Virus record (IMG/VR): IMGVR_UViG_3300017991_000032
Coordinates: 1 to 42,651 of that record
Source: a virus
Length of the DNA stretch: 42,651 bases
Direction: 5' to 3' (one strand)
Positions 38,281 to 42,651 of the stretch are shown here, piece by piece (position 1 is the first letter of the stretch; the number at the start of each line of letters is the position of its first letter). A program made the translations under genes and the position numbers. The notes under the pieces are model-generated. The model ran no database searches and was not told the origin of the DNA. It worked only from the letters and a program-made list of their open reading frames with translations.

Positions 38281-38739
38281 ATGAGCTATACCGACTATGA
38301 AGAGGTGATAATCCGGTATCCGGTCCTGAAAACCTGGGCCAAGACCGCGATTGAAGTAAACAGCGATTTGATATATTATGCGGAAATGGAGCTAAACGGG
38401 CGCCTAGCCTCTCATTTCTCCGTTCCCTTTTCCGGCTCTCACCCGACTGTTAAGGATCTGACGATTGACCTTGCCTATTACAATGCGCTCAAGACACGGG
38501 TGCCCAAGGATGCCCAAAAAATACATGATGTGGTTATCGGGCGGATCGAGGCTATCAAGGATGGCGAGGAATACATCTACACGGGATCAGGGACAACCAT
38601 AACTCCGGCACCGCAGACCGGGCAAATATGGTCAAACCTTCAAGATTATCACCCTGTGCATACCATGTTGGGGGCGGAAAGCCCGTATACACAGGTAAGC
38701 TCGGAGCGGTTGGATGCATTAGAGGATGTGAGGGATTGA
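38281..38739 (+). CDS. Head-tail connector (Mu gp36 / DUF1320-like)
   Basis: A 152-residue protein behind AGGTGAG. YTDYEEVIIRYPVLKTW, IYYAEMELNGRLASHF and VKDLTIDLAYYNAL fit the DUF1320/gp6-like connector proteins of Mu-type phages. It would form the ring that joins portal to tail. It is followed by the Mu gpG-like gene, as in Mu. Confidence 0.75.
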   Translation: MSYTDYEEVIIRYPVLKTWAKTAIEVNSDLIYYAEMELNGRLASHFSVPFSGSHPTVKDLTIDLAYYNALKTRVPKDAQKIHDVVIGRIEAIKDGEEYIYTGSGTTITPAPQTGQIWSNLQDYHPVHTMLGAESPYTQVSSERLDALEDVRD

Positions 38740-39200
38740 TGGCACGGGCATTAGCATCATTTACCATGATCGGCATTAAGCAGCTACAAAAGCACATGGA
38801 TTCACGGGTGCAAAAGCTACAGAACCGAAAAACCGTAAATGCTCAGGCTGTTGCGGTGACCGATCGCTGGATTCAAAAGAATTTCCAGACGCAAGGGAAA
38901 CTGGCCCATCCCGGCACGGGCTGGAAAGAGCTCTCCCCGGTGACTATTGCACTCAGAAGGAAAGGACCGAAGAAAACGGGCAAGGTAATGATCCTGCAGG
39001 ATACCGGAACGATGCGAAGCCGGTGGAAACACTATTGGGATGCATGGGTAGCGAAGATTCAGGCGGGGGTGGATTATGCCTATAAGCACCACTTTGGCAA
39101 GGACAATCTCTCGGTGCGCCGGATATTGCCCACACAAAGGCAGATCGGCCCGCAGATCAAAGAACTTTACGCTAAGTGGGTGAGGAAGATCCTGAAATGA
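38739..39200 (+). CDS. Virion morphogenesis protein (phage tail completion, Mu gpG-like)
   Basis: A 153-residue protein starting at 38739 with a TGATG overlap; the longer frame begins inside the connector gene. QKHMDSRVQKLQNRKTVNAQAVAVTDRWIQKNFQTQGKLAHPGTGWKELSPVTIALRRKGP and ILQDTGTMRSRW are hallmarks of the phage virion morphogenesis family (PF05069). It acts when head and tail join. Confidence 0.8.
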   Translation: MARALASFTMIGIKQLQKHMDSRVQKLQNRKTVNAQAVAVTDRWIQKNFQTQGKLAHPGTGWKELSPVTIALRRKGPKKTGKVMILQDTGTMRSRWKHYWDAWVAKIQAGVDYAYKHHFGKDNLSVRRILPTQRQIGPQIKELYAKWVRKILK

Positions 39201-39631
39201 TCAACATGAAGGACATAACCAAGGGGGTTAAGACGGTTTTGGATGATAACCTGTCCGATTACATCATTCAGCGAAACCCAAAACGCAATGATGACCCGAA
39301 CACAGCAGCCCAAGGCAAGGGCTGGATCGGGATTTATAGAAGCGGATTAGATTATGATTCCTACACTACGGGCGCACAGCCATGGCTTGCCCATCCTTCG
39401 GTCATGGTGGAGATCCAGGCGGCCAGTTTTTTAAGAGGGGAGGATGCAGAGGACCGCTTGCAGGATGCGGAAAAAGAAGTCATGGACGTGCTCACGGCGA
39501 ATAAAACCCTTAACAATACCGTCAGCATGACAAACGGATATGAGATCAAGTATGAATTCAATGAGGATGAGGAGGCACAGATTTACTTTCACGCCGCAAT
39601 CATAACAATCAAGGCAGAGGTGCGAGCATGA
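39197..39631 (+). CDS. Tail terminator-like protein
   Basis: A 144-residue protein with an ATGA start (39197). It has a beta-rich core (GWIGIYRSGLDYD, HPSVMVEIQAASF, then EKEVMDVLTANKTL and YFHAAIITIKAEVRA). Size and location between the completion protein and the tail tube suit the tail terminator, which ends the tail tube. Family match by eye is moderate. Confidence 0.65.
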   Translation: MINMKDITKGVKTVLDDNLSDYIIQRNPKRNDDPNTAAQGKGWIGIYRSGLDYDSYTTGAQPWLAHPSVMVEIQAASFLRGEDAEDRLQDAEKEVMDVLTANKTLNNTVSMTNGYEIKYEFNEDEEAQIYFHAAIITIKAEVRA

Positions 39632-39873
39632 AACTAGAATATATCGGCGAAGAGGAACGCGAATATTCGCTCATTGGCCTCGTGAGAACGGGCGATGTGC
39701 GAAACGTCGGTGATGATCTGGCCAAGCAGCTTAAGAAAAGCAAGCTCTGGCAAAAACCAAAGGCAAAGAAATCTAAGCGAGAAACCCCAAAGCTCGGTTT
39801 GCAGATCAGCGGATTGGGGAAAGATATAGACGAGGAGCTTGAAAAAGCTCAGCGAGAGGAGGTTGAAGAATAA
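39628..39873 (+). CDS. Small basic hypothetical protein
   Basis: An 81-residue protein (MKLEYIGEEEREYSLIGL to REEVEE). The N-terminus resembles short tail-region proteins that start with a K-(L/V)-x-Y-I-G-x-E-E beta strand. A basic middle (KKSKLWQKPKAKKSKRETPK) and acidic tail follow. It overlaps both neighbours. Confidence 0.6.
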   Translation: MKLEYIGEEEREYSLIGLVRTGDVRNVGDDLAKQLKKSKLWQKPKAKKSKRETPKLGLQISGLGKDIDEELEKAQREEVEE

Positions 39874-40838
39874 TGGCTTATGGACAGAATGGACATTTAG
39901 GGATTGCGTTTCAGGATTCCTATGGAACCGCCGAAACGGGATCTTACCACTGGTTTCCGCTTATCTCCGAAAGCCTGGTCGAGACCGTACCGGAGATTGT
40001 TGAATCGGGGATGCGAAACCGGATGGAAGAAGGCGAAAGCCTAGACGGATTTCACGAGATCGCGGGCGATATCGTGGTACCCGCTCATCCGCTTTTAATC
40101 GGGAAATTCTTCAAGGCTTGGTGCGATGTGGACAGCTATGATAAGACACTCGGCACATCGGAGTATACTCATGTATTTATGCCGAGCCCGAACGATTGGG
40201 GCGACCTGGCAGCAGTACCGCCCATGACAGTTGAGGTTTATCGGGACGCCGGGAGCGCTCATCAATATGAAGATTGCTTGCTCAATACCCTAACCCTTGA
40301 GATCGCACACGGCACGGTTATCAAACAAACAGCCTCGGTGATCGGCGGAGGCTTTAGCAAGGTAGCCAAAAACACTGCATCATATACTACGGGATCGGAG
40401 TGGATGTGGAACCAAGCAAGCATACAAATAGGCGGCTCTGCGGTTGACGAGCTTTCCACGATAACAATCACGTTTAACAATAATCTTGAGGCCAAAGGCA
40501 CACTGGACGGCAAGAAGTATGCAAACCGGATCAAGCGGGGTGATTACCGGACAATAGAAGTGGCCGGAACAGCGATTTTCAAAGATGATACCGAATTTGA
40601 TCTTTACCGCAATCAGACCCGGCAGGAATATATAGTAACAGTCGAGGGCCAGGCATGTGCCTCCGGGTATAACACTGCGCTTGAAATCGTCCTTCCCTCC
40701 GTATTTTATACGACCTTTCCGGTCAATATCGGCGGCCCAGGGCTTTTAGAGGTAGGATTTACCGGCAAGGCGAAATACAACAGCGGATCGGGAACGATAG
40801 GCAGATTTACGCTTGTAAACACTTTAGCAACATATTAG
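39873..40838 (+). CDS. Major tail tube protein
   Basis: A 321-residue protein right before the chaperone pair. It starts GQNGHLGIAFQDSYGTAETGSYHWFPLISESL and has GDIVVPAHPLLIGKFFKAW, NTLTLEIAHGTVIKQTASVIGG, and TITITFNNNLEAKGT as regular beta strands. These are typical of Mu/lambda-hybrid tail tubes with two repeated jelly-like units. It stacks as rings to form the tail. Confidence 0.8.
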   Translation: MAYGQNGHLGIAFQDSYGTAETGSYHWFPLISESLVETVPEIVESGMRNRMEEGESLDGFHEIAGDIVVPAHPLLIGKFFKAWCDVDSYDKTLGTSEYTHVFMPSPNDWGDLAAVPPMTVEVYRDAGSAHQYEDCLLNTLTLEIAHGTVIKQTASVIGGGFSKVAKNTASYTTGSEWMWNQASIQIGGSAVDELSTITITFNNNLEAKGTLDGKKYANRIKRGDYRTIEVAGTAIFKDDTEFDLYRNQTRQEYIVTVEGQACASGYNTALEIVLPSVFYTTFPVNIGGPGLLEVGFTGKAKYNSGSGTIGRFTLVNTLATY

Positions 40839-40845
40839 GAGGCAC

Positions 40846-41277
40846 ATGGGTACTGAATACCTCATAGGATGGCGGCCATTTGAGCCGGAATTCAACGGTG
40901 AAAAAGTCTCAATGGAGATCCGTCCCTTTCGCCGGAAGGCAATGCTGGCCGTGAGGCCGTTGCTTGAGAAATGGGAAGAGATGCCAAAGGATCAGGATAC
41001 CGATGCTTTGTTTGATATGACCTTGGAGTTTCAGGAATTGGGCTCACAGGTGCTTTCTGAGCATATCAGGAATATCGATATGAAAGTCCGGGACTCGGAA
41101 AGTGAAGAGGCTCGGCCTGTCACGGCAGAAGATTTGACAGAAGAGATGCAATTCCTTCCCCTTCTTTTGGTAGTGATTTCTAAGATTGCTTCAATTTCCG
41201 GCGTGAATTCGGGAGATGTAAAAAACTTCGGCGGGCCATCCGGTTCTATGGCAGAGCAGGCCGGGACCGTAGCGTAA
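40846..41277 (+). CDS. Tail assembly chaperone (G-type)
   Basis: A 143-residue protein behind TAGGAGGCAC. It is mostly helical and acidic (RRKAMLAVRPLLEKWEEMPKDQDTDALFDMTLEFQELG). It lies between the tail tube and the tape measure, as G of lambda does. A slippery site at 41220-41226 in its final part allows a fraction of ribosomes to make a longer product ending at 41483. Confidence 0.85.
   Translation: MGTEYLIGWRPFEPEFNGEKVSMEIRPFRRKAMLAVRPLLEKWEEMPKDQDTDALFDMTLEFQELGSQVLSEHIRNIDMKVRDSESEEARPVTAEDLTEEMQFLPLLLVVISKIASISGVNSGDVKNFGGPSGSMAEQAGTVA
41220..41226 (+). promoter_or_regulatory. Slippery site for -1 programmed frameshift
   Basis: A-AAA-AAC in the correct phase: in the chaperone frame it reads GTA AAA AAC. 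This is a classic X-XXY-YYZ heptamer. Eight bases downstream, GCCAT (41235-41239) can pair with ATGGC (41248-41252) as a small stem. The -1 frame then stays open to 41483, and its product fits a T-type extension. Confidence 0.88.
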
Positions 41278-41483
41278 GGGCTCTGGTTGCCGGTTGGCCC
41301 GCTTCGATTTGGCTGGATATCTTTTATGACTGCCACGAGCTGCACACGGACGGCATTTACCGGCTCAGGGAGTGGCCGGACCCCGGAGGCGTGTTAGAAC
41401 AGCCGAACGTTATCATTGAGATATTTGCTATTTGCCGGGATGAATGGCTGAAGATAAGGCAGGAACATGGCCGAAAAACTTGA
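41226..41483 (+). CDS. T-type extension of the tail chaperone, reached by -1 frameshift
   Basis: After the slip at 41220-41226 the frame runs for 85 residues, from LRRAIRFYGRAGRDRSVRAL through WPASIWLDIFYDCHEL. It continues YRLREWPDPGGVLEQPN and ends HGRKT. With 127 residues of the chaperone, the fusion is about 212 residues. In lambda, GT recruits the tail tube protein to tape measure. The end of this frame overlaps the start of the tape measure gene by 17 bases. There is no independent start codon with a ribosome site. Confidence 0.85.
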   Translation, partial: LRRAIRFYGRAGRDRSVRALVAGWPASIWLDIFYDCHELHTDGIYRLREWPDPGGVLEQPNVIIEIFAICRDEWLKIRQEHGRKT

Positions 41484-42651
41484 AATAATAATCCACGCGA
41501 AAGATCAATTCTCTCGTACTATGAAATCCCTCCGGGGCATGCTTCCCGGACTCAAGAAGCTCGCCCTTGGCGCAGGCGCAGCAGTCGGCGGTTTGGGTAC
41601 CGGGCTTTATGCCGTAGCTCAAAGCACGGCCAAGGCCGGGGATGAATTTCAGAAGATGAGCCTCCGGCTGGGGCTTTCCTCTGAGATGCTTTCGGGTATG
41701 AAGCACGCGGTTGAACTTTCCGGCTCAAGCATGGAAAGTTTTGAAAAAGGCGTGCGGACCCTAGCCAAGCGTATGAGCGATGCCGACGAGGGACTTGCAG
41801 AGGCGGAGCGGTCTTTCGAGGCCTTGGGTATCGAAGTCAAGAATGCTGACGGTACCCTGAAAGACCTCGATAGTATTATGGCCGAGGCGTCCGAGGGCCT
41901 GGCCAAAATGGAAGATAATACAAAGCGTGTGGCCCTCGCTCAAGAATTATTCGGGCGCTCAGGGACGCAACTCTTACCTTTGATGAAACAGGGTGCCGAG
42001 GGTTTGCGAAAGATGCAGGAGGAAGCACACGCCCTCGGCATTACCTTCGATAAAGTAAGCGCGGACCAGGCGGCAGAGTTTCAAGACAACATGCTCAGGC
42101 TCAGGCGGGTTTTCACCGGTATCAAAACACAGATCGGCCAGGCCATTATTCCCCTTTTCAGCGAAATGGCGGCAACCGGTACAGAGGCCGGGAAACGGCT
42201 TGTCCATTACATTCGACAAAACAAGGATGAAATCCAAAGTTATGCCAAAACCTTTTTGACGGCAATCGGTGAAATGGCCGAGAAAGGCGCTTACGGCATC
42301 GCCCTGCTTGCCGATTCATGGCGGGGCTGGCAGGAAATCTGGTATGTGCTCGAAATCAGTTTTGCCCACTTCGCCAAAACGCTCTGGGAGGGTTTGCACA
42401 AGATTCGCGGTGCTGTAACCTGGACCCTGGAAACCTTCAATTTCAAAGGCATTTTCGATGACATGCTGACCAATTCAAGGCGGATTTTCAGCGAGCAGGA
42501 GACAATCATTAGAGGCTGGGAAGATGTTATAGAGGAGGCAACCGGGAAACTCGACAAACTCCTTGAGAGCGGCCTTGCAATCCATAAAGTCACTGACATT
42601 ATGGGTCTGATCAAGGCATCTATTGAAGAGATCCGGGCGGCCGCCAAGACA
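41467..42651 (+). CDS. Tail tape measure protein, N-terminal part
   Basis: Starts at 41467 behind AAGGCAGGAAC and runs off the window; the gene is finished by 1-796. Seen here are a short start (MAEKLEIIIHAKDQFSRTM), a Gly/Ala transmembrane-like helix (LALGAGAAVGGLGTGLYAV), and a TP901-type segment. Key blocks of the last are ADEFQ-like AGDEFQKMSLRLGLSSEML, ALGIEVKNADGTLKDLD, RVALAQELFGRSGTQLLPLM and LRRVFTGIKTQIGQAIIPLF. Total 645 residues, which by the lambda rule would mean a tail near 100 nm; that figure is a rough inference. Confidence 0.92.
   Translation, partial: MAEKLEIIIHAKDQFSRTMKSLRGMLPGLKKLALGAGAAVGGLGTGLYAVAQSTAKAGDEFQKMSLRLGLSSEMLSGMKHAVELSGSSMESFEKGVRTLAKRMSDADEGLAEAERSFEALGIEVKNADGTLKDLDSIMAEASEGLAKMEDNTKRVALAQELFGRSGTQLLPLMKQGAEGLRKMQEEAHALGITFDKVSADQAAEFQDNMLRLRRVFTGIKTQIGQAIIPLFSEMAATGTEAGKRLVHYIRQNKDEIQSYAKTFLTAIGEMAEKGAYGIALLADSWRGWQEIWYVLEISFAHFAKTLWEGLHKIRGAVTWTLETFNFKGIFDDMLTNSRRIFSEQETIIRGWEDVIEEATGKLDKLLESGLAIHKVTDIMGLIKASIEEIRAAAKT
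42609..42651. repeat. Terminal direct repeat, right copy
   Basis: Identical to bases 1-43 and in the same reading frame of the tape measure gene. Removing one copy gives a circular molecule of 42,608 bp. Confidence 0.95.

Overview
The window is one essentially complete genome of a temperate, siphovirus-like tailed phage. The first 43 bases recur exactly as the last 43, and the tape measure gene runs in frame across that join. The sequence is therefore a circular or circularly permuted molecule of about 42,608 bp, linearised inside the tape measure gene. The head genes are Mu-like: a DUF935-type portal fused to a Mu gpF-like domain, and a protease with an internal scaffold. The tail genes follow the lambda plan: a tail tube, a G/GT chaperone pair joined by a -1 frameshift, then the tape measure. 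Two lipoproteins point to a Gram-negative host. The integration target is the 3' end of a bacterial tRNA gene that encodes its CCA. The host genus cannot be named from the sequence.

Layout. Positions 41467-42651 and 1-6118 (plus strand) hold the tape measure, tail tip, hub, fibres and a beta-helix tailspike. Positions 6221-13213 (minus strand) form the leftward operon. It runs from a zinc-ribbon/nuclease-like gene through very small overlapping genes, a RecE-like exonuclease, a RecT-like annealing protein, the tyrosine integrase and a DUF5131 protein to the attP site. Beyond attP lie three small genes, including a Lar-like anti-restriction gene, and a terminator. Positions 13233-13612 are the lysogeny switch: a small repressor, a divergent Cro-like gene, two divergent promoters and three matching 16-bp operators. 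Positions 13612-17421 (plus) are the rightward early region, with DNA-binding proteins, a resolvase-like nuclease, a C5 cytosine methylase and a DUF1376 replication protein. Positions 17571-19429 are the lysis cassette: amidase, small membrane proteins and two lipoproteins. Positions 19436-30061 carry the terminase, portal, protease/scaffold, decoration proteins and major capsid protein. Positions 30113-41483 carry fibres, head-tail joining proteins, tail tube and tail chaperones.

The most unusual cargo is a set of surface-chemistry enzymes placed among the virion genes. Between the portal and the protease lie a sulfotransferase, two radical SAM/SPASM enzymes and an FkbM methyltransferase, with a small two-helix membrane protein on the opposite strand. 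Directly after the capsid region is a 972-residue protein that joins a GT4 glycosyltransferase, a methyltransferase and a GT2 glycosyltransferase. A secreted fibronectin-III protein follows. I infer a late-expressed glycan or protein modification system acting on the virion or the host surface.

Other items worth checking are a long second open frame inside the methylase gene that reads like a real protein, and a strongly structured 200-base non-coding segment upstream of the recombination genes. A canonical A-AAA-AAC frameshift site, a nested scaffold start and a leaderless Cro-like message are also visible.
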